From assembly GCF_003111645.1 (NCBI RefSeq), contig NZ_CP022187.1:3038001-3102000 (forward strand): a stretch of DNA of 64,000 nt, given 5' to 3'. The translations under genes and the position numbers were made by a program. Below are positions 9,373 through 19,093 of this stretch, in pieces. The first letter of the stretch is position 1; the number at the start of each line of letters is the position of its first letter. This stretch comes from Parazoarcus communis. GTDB taxonomy: Bacteria; Pseudomonadota; Gammaproteobacteria; Burkholderiales; Rhodocyclaceae. The notes beneath the pieces were generated by a model. It ran no database searches. It was not told the origin of the DNA and worked only from the letters and a program-made list of their open reading frames with translations.

Positions 9373-11514
9373 ATGCTGACTATGCCGAATGCTCGAATGA
9401 ACCCGCTATTCCCGCGCACACCGCTGCTTTCGGGCGCCGATGTCGAAGCCAAGCGGGCAGAGATCCTTGCCTGTTTCCATGCCACCTTCGACCGCTACGA
9501 ATCCCTGTTCCAGGTGCTCGCGAACGAGGAGGCCTACACCACCAAGGCCATCAGCCTGCGCCACCCGCTGATTTTCTATTTCGGTCACACCGCCACCTTC
9601 TTCATCAACAAGTTCATCCTTGCCGGCCTGATCGAGGAGCGCCTCGATCCGCGACTCGAGTCGATGTTTGCCGTCGGCGTGGACGAAATGAGCTGGGATG
9701 ATCTCGACGACGCCCGCTACGACTGGCCGAGCGCGGACGAAGTGGCCAACTATCGCCTCCAGGTACGGGCGGTGGTCGACCAGGTGATCCGGGAAACGCC
9801 CCTCACCTTGCCGATCGGCTGGAACGATCCGTTCTGGGCGGTGCTGATGGGCATCGAACATGAACGCATCCATCTCGAAACCTCCTCCGTGCTGATCCGT
9901 CAGCACGCCCTTAAGTACGTCAACACCCACAGCGCGTGGCGGCCCGCCACCCAGCACGGTACGGCGCCGGACAACACGCTGGTCGCCATCCCGGCGGGGA
10001 CGGTCAGACTCGGGCGCGATGCGGACGAGCCGATCTACGGCTGGGACAACGAGTACGGCCGCCACGAAGCCGAGATTCCCGCGTTCAAGGCCGCGCGCTA
10101 CCTGGTGTCGAATGGCGAATTCCGCGCCTTCGTCGACGCCGGCGCTTACGCGGACGACAGCCTGTGGGACGAGGAAGGCCTGGGGTGGAAGCGGTTCGCC
10201 CGTGCCGAGCACCCCACCTTCTGGGTTCCGGACGGCAGCAACTGGAAACTGCGCCTGATGACCGAGGAGGTGCCGATGCCGTGGGACTGGCCGGTCGAGA
10301 CCAACTGCCTCGAAGCCCGGGCCTTCTGCCGCTGGAAGGCGCGCGAAAGTGGCCAGCCGGTGCGCCTGCCCACCGAGGACGAGTGGAACCGCATCTACGA
10401 CCACGCCGGACTGGCGGACGTGCCATGCGACGCCCCGGCGCACGCCAACCTGCATCTCGACTACGCAGCGTCGAGCTGTCCGGTCACGACCCACGCCCAC
10501 GGCGACCTGTTCGACGTCGTCGGCAACGTCTGGCAATGGTGCGAAACCGCGATCTACCCATTCGACGGCTTCAAGGTTCACCCGATCTACGACGATTTCA
10601 CCACGCCGACCTTCGACGATCGCCACAACATCATCAAGGGCGGCAGCTGGATCTCCACCGGCAACGAGTCGCGCCACGCCTCGCGTTACGCCTTCCGCCG
10701 CCATTTCTTCCAGCATGCCGGCTTCCGTTACGTGGTCACCGACGCGCCCGTCCTCAATCCGGCCTCCTCATACGAGACCGATGCCTTGCTGTCCCAGTAC
10801 GCCGAGTTCCACTACGGTGACGAAGTCTTCGGCGTGCCCAACTTCCCCAAGGCGCTGGCCGATATTGCCATCGACGCTCACAAGCGACTGGGCAATGGCA
10901 GCAGCGCACGGGCACTCGATCTCGGCTGCGCCGCCGGCCGCGCCAGCTTCGAGCTCGCTCGGGCTTTCTCGAGGGTGGTCGGCATCGACTTCTCGGCGCG
11001 CTTCATCCAGGCCGGGGCCAGGCTGGCGGAAACCGGCAGCCTGCGCTACACCCTGCCCGACGAAGGCGAACTGGTGAGCTACCATGAGCGGCGCCTCGAC
11101 GCCCTCGGACTTGCCGAGACCGCAGGCCGGGTGGAGTTCTGGCAGGGCGATGCCTGCAATCTGAAGGACATCCACGCCGGCTTCGACCTCATCCTCGCCG
11201 CGAACCTGATCGACCGCCTCTACAGTCCGCGCCGCTTCCTTGAGGACGTCGCCCATCGCCTCAATTCAGGTGGCCTGCTGATCCTGGCCTCCCCCTACAC
11301 CTGGCTGGAAGAGCACACCAAACGCGAAGAGTGGATCGGCGGCTTCAAGAAGGATGGCGAGTCGTGGACCACGCTCGACGGCCTGAAGGACATCCTCGGC
11401 GCGCAGTTCGAGCTGGTACAGGGCCCGCAGGCCGTGCCTTTCGTGATCCGCGAAACCCTGCGCAAGCATCAGCACACGCTTTCCGAGCTGACGGTGTGGA
11501 AGCGCCGGACGTGA
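9373..11514 (+). CDS. ovoA: OvoA: 5-histidylcysteine sulfoxide synthase / 4-mercaptohistidine N1-methyltransferase
   Basis: OvoA joins cysteine to histidine C5 in an iron- and oxygen-dependent step and then N-methylates the thiohistidine on the way to ovothiol A. The 713-residue protein has all three expected parts. The N-terminal DinB-like domain carries the HX3HXE iron site in EHERIHLE near residue 166. A formylglycine-generating-enzyme-type domain includes DVVGNVWQWCE near residue 385. A SAM-dependent methyltransferase has LDLGCAAGRASFELA near residue 516. The start is one of three nearby ATGs (9373, 9382, 9397) and none has a strong ribosome site. Its stop overlaps the next gene by GTGA. 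The sulfoxide lyase OvoB is not in the window. Confidence 0.93.
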   Translation: MLTMPNARMNPLFPRTPLLSGADVEAKRAEILACFHATFDRYESLFQVLANEEAYTTKAISLRHPLIFYFGHTATFFINKFILAGLIEERLDPRLESMFAVGVDEMSWDDLDDARYDWPSADEVANYRLQVRAVVDQVIRETPLTLPIGWNDPFWAVLMGIEHERIHLETSSVLIRQHALKYVNTHSAWRPATQHGTAPDNTLVAIPAGTVRLGRDADEPIYGWDNEYGRHEAEIPAFKAARYLVSNGEFRAFVDAGAYADDSLWDEEGLGWKRFARAEHPTFWVPDGSNWKLRLMTEEVPMPWDWPVETNCLEARAFCRWKARESGQPVRLPTEDEWNRIYDHAGLADVPCDAPAHANLHLDYAASSCPVTTHAHGDLFDVVGNVWQWCETAIYPFDGFKVHPIYDDFTTPTFDDRHNIIKGGSWISTGNESRHASRYAFRRHFFQHAGFRYVVTDAPVLNPASSYETDALLSQYAEFHYGDEVFGVPNFPKALADIAIDAHKRLGNGSSARALDLGCAAGRASFELARAFSRVVGIDFSARFIQAGARLAETGSLRYTLPDEGELVSYHERRLDALGLAETAGRVEFWQGDACNLKDIHAGFDLILAANLIDRLYSPRRFLEDVAHRLNSGGLLILASPYTWLEEHTKREEWIGGFKKDGESWTTLDGLKDILGAQFELVQGPQAVPFVIRETLRKHQHTLSELTVWKRRT

Positions 11515-11927
11515 GCCGCCAGGCCCGCCTCACGGTCAGCACCCGTGGCCGCGGGATGACCGACATTACTGCTGCTGTGGCCGCAGCAGTGTCCGCCAGC
11601 GGCGTCGATACCGGTGTCGCTCACGTTTTCGTGCGCCACACCAGTTGTGCGCTGCTGATCACCGAGAACGCCGATCCCGACGTGCGGCGCGATCTCGAAA
11701 CCCTGGCGCGGCGCTGGGCGCCCGACGGCGACCCGGCCTATCGCCACGACCTCGAGGGCGATGACGACATGGCCGCCCATGCCCGCAGCGTACTGACCGA
11801 AGTCGCACTTACGGTGCCGGTCGCTGGCGGCAGGCTGCTGCTCGGCACCTGGCAGGGCATCTTCCTGTGGGAGCACCGCAGCCAGGGCCATGCGCGCGAG
11901 CTCGTGGTCACCATGCTCGGCACCTGA
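11511..11927 (+). CDS. YjbQ family protein (UPF0047)
   Basis: The likely start is the GTG at 11511, overlapping the ovoA stop, giving 138 residues as is usual for this family. Conserved landmarks are HVFVRHTSCALLITENADPD, the HDLEGDDDMAAHARS block and GTWQGIFLWEHRSQGHAREL near the C-terminus. The conserved histidines probably bind metal. E. coli YjbQ has a weak thiamine-phosphate synthase side activity, but the physiological role is unsettled. The overlap implies translational coupling with ovoA. Confidence 0.88.
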   Translation: MSRQARLTVSTRGRGMTDITAAVAAAVSASGVDTGVAHVFVRHTSCALLITENADPDVRRDLETLARRWAPDGDPAYRHDLEGDDDMAAHARSVLTEVALTVPVAGGRLLLGTWQGIFLWEHRSQGHARELVVTMLGT

Positions 11928-11964
11928 ACACACACCGGCCCGATCGGCATCTGCTCACGATCGA

Positions 11965-11987
11965 CTGCGCCCTGATGTCAGGCGCAG
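11965..11987. terminator. Hairpin between convergent yjbQ-like gene and RND permease
   Basis: CTGCGC-C-CTGA pairs with TCAG-GCGCAG around a two-base loop, a 10-bp stem with one bulged C. It lies between two convergent stops, as expected for a shared terminator, although neither strand has a run of T after the stem. Confidence 0.5.
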
Positions 11988-12009
11988 ACGATCACCCTGC
12001 GGCGGCATC

Positions 12010-15000
12010 TCAGGCGTTCAGACGCTCCGGATCAGGCGCAGGCCCCATCAGGCCCGCCACCCAGCCCTTGAAGCTCTCCAGCAGCGACAACAGTGCCGGC
12101 ACGAAGAACAGCACCAGCACCGCCGACACGCCGAGCCCGAACGCAATCGAGGTGGCCATCGGGATCAGGAACTGGGCTTGCAGCGAGCCCTCGAACATCA
12201 GCGGCATCAGTCCGCCGATGGTGGTGAGCGAGGTCAGCAGTACCGCGCGCAGGCGTCCGCAGGCGGCGCCAACAAGCGCATCGTGCACATTGGCGCCCTT
12301 GTGGTGCAGATCCTTGAACAGGCTGACGAGGATGATGGAGTTGTTCACCACGATGCCCGACAGGCCGAAGAGACCGAACATCGACAGGATGGTGAGGTCC
12401 AGGCCCAACAGCCAGTGGCCGAAGATGGCCCCTGCGAGGCCGAGCGGAATCGCCGACATCACCACCAGCGGCCAGCTCCATGAGGCGAAGGACCACACCA
12501 GCACGAGGTAGATGAGACCGAGCCCAAGTATCAGGCCGTTGCGCATGTCGTTCATGGTCTCGCGCTGGTCTGCGGCGCGCCCCTCGAAGCTGTAGCTCAG
12601 GCCGTACTTCTCTGCCAGACGCGGCAAGGCCTCGCGCCGGAGCTCGGCCTGCACTGCATCGGCGTTGCTGCGATCGGTATCGATCTCCCCGGACACTTCG
12701 ACTGCGAGCCTGCCGTCAGCATGACGCAGGGCCTCGAAGCCACGCCGCGATTCCCAGCTCGCCACCGTGGCCAGCGGCGCAAAACTGCGATCCGGCAGAC
12801 TGACGGTCAGCCGCTCGAAGACATCGAGGCGTTCGCGTTCGTCACGCGGGAGCAGCACCCGCACTTCGAGCTCGTCACGACCCACCTGCACCAGTTGCGC
12901 AAGATGACCGTCAAACGCCGCACGCAACTGACGACCGAGGCTTTCGGTGGTCAGGCCGAGCGCTTCGCCGGCCGGCGTCAGGCGGTACACCAGTTGCTCA
13001 CGCCCGAAGGGCATGTCGTCCTCGAGTTCGCTCACACCGTCGATGCTCTTGATGGTTTCCGCGAGTTCGAGCGCGGCAGCCTTCAGCGATTCGGCGTTGC
13101 CACCGGTGAGGCGGACATTGAGATCGCGTCCGGGCGGGCCGGACTGGCGTGAGTTGAAGGTCAGCAGCTCGAGCCCGGGCGGCTCGACGAGCTTGCTGCG
13201 CCAGGTGGCGAGAAAGCGTTCGTTGCGCACCGTCCGCTCATCGGGCGGGCTCAGCTCGACCATCATGGAGGCGAGCTGATCACCCCTGGGCTCGCCCCCA
13301 CCCGCACTGACAATCGTGCTGCCGAGTCGCGACACCGCGGTCTGTACCAGACCGCCGCCCAGTTCGCGTTCGGTTTCGACCAGGGCGCGCTCCATGTCGG
13401 CAAGGAAGGCCGCCGTTTGCGCGCGCGGCGTACCGGCTACGAAGGTCGCATTCGCATACACCATCTGCCCTTCCGGAGTCGGGAAGAACACGAAGTTGAT
13501 GCGCCCGCCCGCCAGCAGGCCGATGGCAAGCACCATCGTCGCCAGCGTGATCGCGACCGTCGTGCCGCGCCAGTCGAGGGCCAGCGTGGCGGCACGACGG
13601 AAGGGGCCGTCGCGAAAGGACGTGAAGGCCTTGTCCAGCCGCTCGCGCATGCGCGAGGTCTTGCGCGACGCAGCGCCTTGCAGTGCATGCTTCAGATGGG
13701 ACGGCAGAATCAGGAAGCTTTCGAGCAGCGAGGCCAGGATCACCATGATCATGACGAAGGGAATGTCGCCAAGGATATTGCCGATGATGCCACCGACCAT
13801 CATCAGCGGAATGAAGGCTGCAACCGTAGTGAGCGACGCTGCCAGCACCGGCAGCAGCATGCGTCGCGCGCCGCCCAGCGCAGACTGTTCCGGCCCCTCA
13901 CCCATGCTGCGGTGCGTGTCGGCATCTTCACTGACCACGATCGCATCGTCGACGATGATGCCCAGCGCCATGATCAGCGCAAACAGGCTCATCATGTTGA
14001 TCGTGCCGCCGAACACCATCATCAGGCCCAGGGTGCCGAGAAAGGCGGTGGGAATACCGACCATCACCCAGAACGCCACCCGCGCGGGCAGAAAGACATA
14101 GAGGACCAGCACGACCAGCAGCAGGCCGGACAGACCGTTGCTGATCAGCAGCTGGATACGGTCGCGAATCAGCTCCCATTGCGCGTCGAAGACTTCCAGG
14201 CTGATCGAGGCCGGCAGGCTGGGACGCGTCTTCTGCAGCCAGGCATCGAAGGCTTCCGCTGCCTTCAGGGAATGCCCGCTCTCGGCCCGCTGCAGCAGCA
14301 TCTCGACCACCACATCGCCGCCCTCGCTCAGCGCCAGCGAGCCCGGGCGCGGCTCACGCGTGATGGTGGCAAGTTCGCCAAGCGTGATGCGTCCCCCGCC
14401 ATCGCTGACGACCGCCAGATTGTCGAAAGCCAGCGCATCGCGACGTTGCTCAAGGCCACGGATCTCGCGCGCGCCATCCTGCTCACCCGCCACACCGGCC
14501 GGCACATCGCGGGAAATCTGTGCAACCCGATCGCCGACATCGACCAGGGACAGTCCCAGCGTTTGCAGGGCTGCGGACGGCAGTTCGATGGCGATGCGCT
14601 CTTCGGGCAGACCGGTGATCGTCACCCGGTCGATGCCACCCGCGAGCAGCTCGCTCTCGAAGCGTCGCACCCAGGGTCGCAGCTCCTCGACGCTGCTGCC
14701 GCGAATCAGCAAGCGGGCAATCTGGTCGTAACGCGAGACCCGGCTGACCTGCGGCGTCTCGGCGTCGCGCGGCAGGTTGCGGAACTCGTCCACCCGCTGC
14801 CGGACCTGATCGAGCGCCTGCAGGGGCTCGGTTCCCTCATGCAATTCGAGCGTAATGCTGGAGACGCCCTGCGCCGAGGTCGACGTCATCTTCTTGAGAC
14901 CGTCGATGGTCTTCAGGCGCTCCTCCAGCGGCGTGGTGATGCCGATCTCGACGTCTTCGGACGAGGCGCCGCTCCACACCACGCGCACCGAGATGATGTC

Positions 15001-15135
15001 GAGTTCGAACGTGGGAAAGAACTGCACGTTCATCCGGGTGACGCCGATCACACCGATGATGAAGGCGAGCAGCATCAGGACGTTGGCGGCCACCTTGTGA
15101 CGCACCAGCGTTGCGAGCACCCCCTTCTGCTTCAT
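12010..15135 (-). CDS. RND efflux transporter permease (AcrB/HAE1 family)
   Basis: The 1041-residue protein has the standard length and layout of a proton-driven RND pump. TM1 lies in NVLMLLAFIIGVIGVTRMNV, followed by a porter loop, TM2-6, a second loop and TM7-12. The proton-relay pair is visible in MALGIIVDDAIVVSEDAD (TM4), and the TM10 repeat counterpart reads LSGIVVNNSIILV. It overlaps the stop of the upstream membrane-fusion protein gene by ATGA, so the two form one unit. No outer-membrane factor is encoded nearby, so the pump must recruit a TolC-like protein from elsewhere. Substrates are unknown. Confidence 0.93.
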   Translation of the reverse strand: MKQKGVLATLVRHKVAANVLMLLAFIIGVIGVTRMNVQFFPTFELDIISVRVVWSGASSEDVEIGITTPLEERLKTIDGLKKMTSTSAQGVSSITLELHEGTEPLQALDQVRQRVDEFRNLPRDAETPQVSRVSRYDQIARLLIRGSSVEELRPWVRRFESELLAGGIDRVTITGLPEERIAIELPSAALQTLGLSLVDVGDRVAQISRDVPAGVAGEQDGAREIRGLEQRRDALAFDNLAVVSDGGGRITLGELATITREPRPGSLALSEGGDVVVEMLLQRAESGHSLKAAEAFDAWLQKTRPSLPASISLEVFDAQWELIRDRIQLLISNGLSGLLLVVLVLYVFLPARVAFWVMVGIPTAFLGTLGLMMVFGGTINMMSLFALIMALGIIVDDAIVVSEDADTHRSMGEGPEQSALGGARRMLLPVLAASLTTVAAFIPLMMVGGIIGNILGDIPFVMIMVILASLLESFLILPSHLKHALQGAASRKTSRMRERLDKAFTSFRDGPFRRAATLALDWRGTTVAITLATMVLAIGLLAGGRINFVFFPTPEGQMVYANATFVAGTPRAQTAAFLADMERALVETERELGGGLVQTAVSRLGSTIVSAGGGEPRGDQLASMMVELSPPDERTVRNERFLATWRSKLVEPPGLELLTFNSRQSGPPGRDLNVRLTGGNAESLKAAALELAETIKSIDGVSELEDDMPFGREQLVYRLTPAGEALGLTTESLGRQLRAAFDGHLAQLVQVGRDELEVRVLLPRDERERLDVFERLTVSLPDRSFAPLATVASWESRRGFEALRHADGRLAVEVSGEIDTDRSNADAVQAELRREALPRLAEKYGLSYSFEGRAADQRETMNDMRNGLILGLGLIYLVLVWSFASWSWPLVVMSAIPLGLAGAIFGHWLLGLDLTILSMFGLFGLSGIVVNNSIILVSLFKDLHHKGANVHDALVGAACGRLRAVLLTSLTTIGGLMPLMFEGSLQAQFLIPMATSIAFGLGVSAVLVLFFVPALLSLLESFKGWVAGLMGPAPDPERLNA

Positions 15136-16310
15136 GGTGCAGCCACCTCGACCGCAAGGCCATCGATGGCATTGGGCAAGTGCGTGCGCATCACCGGTTC
15201 GCCCGCGCGCGCATCGGGCACGCGCACCAGCAGTTGCACGTCATCGCCTTCGCGGCGCTCGCCGACGCGCGTCACCTTCAGGCTTGCAAGGCGCCCGTCG
15301 CGCACCGCATAGATGCGGTCACCGCCATGCAGCGCGGCAAAGGGCAGGACCAGTACGTCCGCGACCGGCGGACGCTCGAGTACCGCGTTGACGAAGGCTC
15401 CGACCGGCAGGTTGGCGCCATCCTCGATGCGCAACAACACATCCACACCACGCGCGTCGGCTTCGCCGCTGATGCGCTGGAGGCGGGCACGGATGGTGGT
15501 GGCACCAAAGTCGGCCGTGGCCTGCAACTGCTCGCCACGCGCCAGCGCCATGCGCAACTCCTCGGCGTAGATCGCAGGCACGCGTGCGCGAAGGAAGAGC
15601 GCGTCCGACGCATACAGGCTGAGCAGTGCCTGCCCCGGCTGCACCTGATCGCCGGCAGCGACTTCGACCTTGCCGATGCGCGCGGCAAAGGGCGCTACGA
15701 TCTCGCCCCGGCGCGCGTCGCGCTCGGCCTCGGCCAGTTTTGCCTGCAGCTGCGACAGCCGCGCCGGGTGTTCGGCGATCGCCTGCTGGCGCTGGGTCAG
15801 CGACAGGCGCACGCGCGCCACCTCCTCGCGGGTCTGGTCATACGCGCTTTCGGCGCCAAGGCGGGCGTTCTTGAGCTTCTCGAAGCGCGCCTGCTTGGCC
15901 TCGGCAAGTGCAAGCAAGGCCCTTTCCTGCTCGATGGCGGCGAGATCGCCGCGGTGACGGATGCGTTCGCGATCGACATCGCCGCGCGCCTGTGCCACCC
16001 GCGGCTGCAGGTCACGCGGGTCGAGTCGCGCCAGCACGGTGCCGGCCGCCACGCGGTCGCCATCGCGCACCAGCACCTCAAGCAGGCGTCCTGACACCGG
16101 CGCCGCAGCCCTGATACGGTCAGGTGCCTCGATCCGGCCGTAGAGCACCAGCGTGGGCCTGGCCTCGACCGGCTCGCTGGCGCTGGCCTCGATCCGCCAC
16201 ACGCGCTCGCGGACCTCGACGGCAGGGGGTGCAGGACGCGTTGATTTGAGAAGAACAAAGACGCCGACGGCGGCGAGAATGATGACGAGCGGAAGCAAGC
16301 GACGGCGCAT
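15132..16310 (-). CDS. RND efflux periplasmic adaptor (membrane fusion protein)
   Basis: I start at 16310, where MRRRLLPLVIILAAVGVFVLL gives a single N-terminal membrane anchor; the frame also extends 23 codons upstream. The 392-residue protein has a lipoyl-type half motif (APVSGRLLEVLVRDGDRV) and the long coiled-coil hairpin rich in Ala, Glu, Arg and Leu. The second half motif is EIVAPFAARIGKVEVAAGDQ, followed by the beta-barrel region. It bridges the inner-membrane pump to an outer-membrane channel. It is the first gene of the pump operon and overlaps the permease by four bases. Confidence 0.9.
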   Translation of the reverse strand: MRRRLLPLVIILAAVGVFVLLKSTRPAPPAVEVRERVWRIEASASEPVEARPTLVLYGRIEAPDRIRAAAPVSGRLLEVLVRDGDRVAAGTVLARLDPRDLQPRVAQARGDVDRERIRHRGDLAAIEQERALLALAEAKQARFEKLKNARLGAESAYDQTREEVARVRLSLTQRQQAIAEHPARLSQLQAKLAEAERDARRGEIVAPFAARIGKVEVAAGDQVQPGQALLSLYASDALFLRARVPAIYAEELRMALARGEQLQATADFGATTIRARLQRISGEADARGVDVLLRIEDGANLPVGAFVNAVLERPPVADVLVLPFAALHGGDRIYAVRDGRLASLKVTRVGERREGDDVQLLVRVPDARAGEPVMRTHLPNAIDGLAVEVAAP

Positions 16311-16502
16311 GGATGGGGGTCCGGTCGTGGAACAGACCTCACCGCCACGTCCGGCCGAAAGCGCTGGGGCCGGGCTCATCGGGCGCCGAGGTCTGATTCC
16401 AGATTTATATCAGCAACTGCTTATCTTACAGGCAACGAAAGTACCACGCCGAATCACTCGGTCAATCCGGACACGGCACCTTCGAAATTCATCAGAAACG
16501 GG

Positions 16503-18335
16503 TCAGGGCGCTTCGCACAGGCAATGGGCATAAACGTGTTGCGGATCGTTCCAGCGCAGCAGGTCTCGGGTCTCGACCTGCAGACGATTCAGCATCTGCG
16601 CCACCGGCCCGCTGCTCGCCGGACTGCCAGACCCCGCGAGACCGCTGAAACTCAGGAAACGCTGCATCACCATCTGCGCAGGCGTCAGCCCAACCGACGG
16701 CCACACCAGCGAGTGGCCCTCGAGGCCAGCACGCTGCGCAGCCGCTGCGATCGCCGCCTCGATACCGCCGAGCTGATCCACCAGACCAAGCTCGAACGCG
16801 GCCTGACCGGTCCACACCCTGCCACGCGCAACCTGATTGACCTCGTCTTCCTTCATGTTGCGCGCAGCGCCAACGACTTGCAGAAAGCGCCGGTAGCCAT
16901 GCTCGATACCGAGTTGCATGGCTTCGGCAGCCACCGGATCGAGCGGCCGGCGCGGGTCGAGTGCGCCGGCAAGGGGCGCGGTGGCCACGCCGTCGACCGT
17001 GATCCCGAGCCGGCGCAGCGGTTCGGCAAATTCAGGGAACATCGCAAACACACCGATCGAGCCGGTGACGGTGCCCGGGGCCGCCCAGATCTCGTCGGCG
17101 CCGGCCGCGATCCAGTAACCACCGGATGCGGCCACGGAGCTCATGGAGGCGATGACCGGCTTGCCCGCCTTGCGCGTCAGTTCGAGTTCGCGCCGGATCT
17201 GCTCGGAGGCCCAGGCGCTGCCGCCGGGACTGTCGATACGCACCACGAGCGCCTTGATCGCATCGTCTTCGCGTGCTTCGCGGATCATGCGGGCGAAGGT
17301 ATCGCCGCCGACCACGCCGGGCGGTTGCTCGCCGTCCGCGATTGCGCCCTGCGCAACCAGCACGGCGACCTTGTCGGCAGACGACTTCTCCGCGCCGCGC
17401 ACGACGGCGAGATAGGCGCCGGCATCGATCTGATGGAAGTCCTTGCCCGAAGCATCGGTGCCAAAGCGCTCGGCAAGCTGGGCCCGCCACTCGTCGGGGG
17501 TCGAAAAGCGGTCGATCAGGCCTGCGCGACGTGCGGCTTCGGCAGTGTCGCCGGCGGTTGCAGCGAGCGCATCGCGGTAGCCGACGATGTAGCCATCAAG
17601 CGCCTCGGGCGTGAGCTTGCGCGCAGCGGCCACATCGGTGCGGAAGTGCGCCCACAGGCCGTCGAGCAGATCGCGGGTTGCGCTGCGGTCCTCGTCGGAC
17701 ATGTCACTGCGGGTGAAGGGCTCGGAGAAGGACTTGTACTCGCCCACGCGGAACACATGGACCTTGACCCCGAGTGCATCGAGCGCACCGCGAAAATAGG
17801 TCGAATAGCGCGACAGGCCACGCAGCAGCACGAAGCCGTCGGGCGCGAGCTGCACCTCGTCGGCAATCGAGGCCAGATAGTACTGGCCCTGAGTGAAGCG
17901 GTCGCCGCGCGCGAGCACCGGGCGCCCGGTGGCCTTGAAGTCGGCAATGGCTGCACGCAGTTCGGCCAGCTTGGACAGGCTGGCCGCTTCGAGATCGTCG
18001 GTCTCGAGCACCAGGGCTGAAATCCGGCTGTCATCACGGGCGGCGCGAACGACTTCGAGCAGATCATGCAGCACGGTCTGCCCGCCATCCTCACCCCGCA
18101 TGCTGAGCAAGGCCAGTGGCTCCTCAAAGGTGGTCTGCTCCACCAGCGCGCCGGACGGCCGTAGCACGAGCGCCGCGCCGTCCGGCACCTGCGGTTCGGG
18201 GTGGAAGAAGGTCATCAGCAGCGCCCCGAGCAGCACCAGCAGCAAGAGGTTGAAGACCGTGCGACGCAGCAGGTCCAGCGAACGCCACAGCGTTCTCAAC
18301 ACCCGCCCCAGAAACCTGAACATGCCACCGATCAC
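16503..18335 (-). CDS. sppA: Signal peptide peptidase SppA (67K type)
   Basis: SppA cleaves remnant signal peptides in or at the inner membrane. This 610-residue protein is the long, two-domain form. An N-terminal membrane helix (TVFNLLLLVLLGALLMTFF) is followed by a first domain with the candidate catalytic Lys in FRVGEYKSFSEPF. The second domain carries DSPGGSAWASEQ and the nucleophile Ser in SSVAASGGYWIAAGADEI. The start codon is GTG at 18335, with AGAGG seven bases upstream; an ATG four codons later has poorer spacing. It is last in a run thiS-thiG-trmB-sppA, 29 bp after trmB. Confidence 0.93.
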   Translation of the reverse strand: MIGGMFRFLGRVLRTLWRSLDLLRRTVFNLLLLVLLGALLMTFFHPEPQVPDGAALVLRPSGALVEQTTFEEPLALLSMRGEDGGQTVLHDLLEVVRAARDDSRISALVLETDDLEAASLSKLAELRAAIADFKATGRPVLARGDRFTQGQYYLASIADEVQLAPDGFVLLRGLSRYSTYFRGALDALGVKVHVFRVGEYKSFSEPFTRSDMSDEDRSATRDLLDGLWAHFRTDVAAARKLTPEALDGYIVGYRDALAATAGDTAEAARRAGLIDRFSTPDEWRAQLAERFGTDASGKDFHQIDAGAYLAVVRGAEKSSADKVAVLVAQGAIADGEQPPGVVGGDTFARMIREAREDDAIKALVVRIDSPGGSAWASEQIRRELELTRKAGKPVIASMSSVAASGGYWIAAGADEIWAAPGTVTGSIGVFAMFPEFAEPLRRLGITVDGVATAPLAGALDPRRPLDPVAAEAMQLGIEHGYRRFLQVVGAARNMKEDEVNQVARGRVWTGQAAFELGLVDQLGGIEAAIAAAAQRAGLEGHSLVWPSVGLTPAQMVMQRFLSFSGLAGSGSPASSGPVAQMLNRLQVETRDLLRWNDPQHVYAHCLCEAP

Positions 18336-18364
18336 GACCTTGCCTCTCTATTTGTTGTCGGCCA

Positions 18365-19093
18365 TCAGCCGCGTCGACGAAACACCAGATCCCACACCCC
18401 GTGCCCCAGCCTCAGACCACGGTTCTCGAATTTCGTCAGCGGACGGTAGTCCGGTCGCGGCGCGAAGCCGTCTGCCGTGTTTTCGAGCGCAGGCTCGGCG
18501 GCAATCACTTCCAGCATCCAGTGCGCGTAGTTCTCCCAGTCGGTGGCGCAGTGCAGATAGCCACCGGGTGCGAGCTTGGAGGCCACCAGCGCGACGAAAT
18601 CGGGCTGGATGATGCGACGCTTGTGATGCCGCGCCTTGCGCCACGGATCGGGGAAGAACACATGGACGCCCGCCAGCGTGCCGTCCGGGATCATGTCGCG
18701 CAGAACCTCGACCGCATCGTGCTGCATGATACGGACATTGCCGAGCGCCTGCTCGGACACCAGTTTGCACAGCGCGCCGACGCCCGGCGTATGCACCTCG
18801 ATGCCAAGGAAGTCCGTCCCGGGCGCCGCTGCGGCGATCTTCGCCGTGGTCTCGCCCATGCCGAAGCCGATCTCGAGGATCTTGGGTGACTTGCGCCCGA
18901 AAACCACATCGAGATCGATCGGCGCAGTCTGATAAGGCACGCCGATCCTGGGCAGCATGTCGTCCATGAAGCGCTGCTGAGCACCCGACATCCGACCCTG
19001 GCGCAGCACGAAGCTGCGGATGCTGCGGCTGGAAAAGCGGTGTTCGGGGCTGTCCTGGCCGATGATCTCGACCCGTTCCGGTGTATCGCTCAT
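18365..19093 (-). CDS. trmB: tRNA (guanine-N7-)-methyltransferase TrmB
   Basis: TrmB makes m7G46 in tRNA variable loops using SAM. The 242-residue protein shows the SAM-binding motif [15 protein letters not shown] and the family signature [16 protein letters not shown], with QPDFV following. The first 50 residues include [15 protein letters not shown], typical of proteobacterial TrmB. Its ATG overlaps the thiG stop by four bases (19090-19093), coupling the two. Confidence 0.95.
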   Translation of the reverse strand: MSDTPERVEIIGQDSPEHRFSSRSIRSFVLRQGRMSGAQQRFMDDMLPRIGVPYQTAPIDLDVVFGRKSPKILEIGFGMGETTAKIAAAAPGTDFLGIEVHTPGVGALCKLVSEQALGNVRIMQHDAVEVLRDMIPDGTLAGVHVFFPDPWRKARHHKRRIIQPDFVALVASKLAPGGYLHCATDWENYAHWMLEVIAAEPALENTADGFAPRPDYRPLTKFENRGLRLGHGVWDLVFRRRG

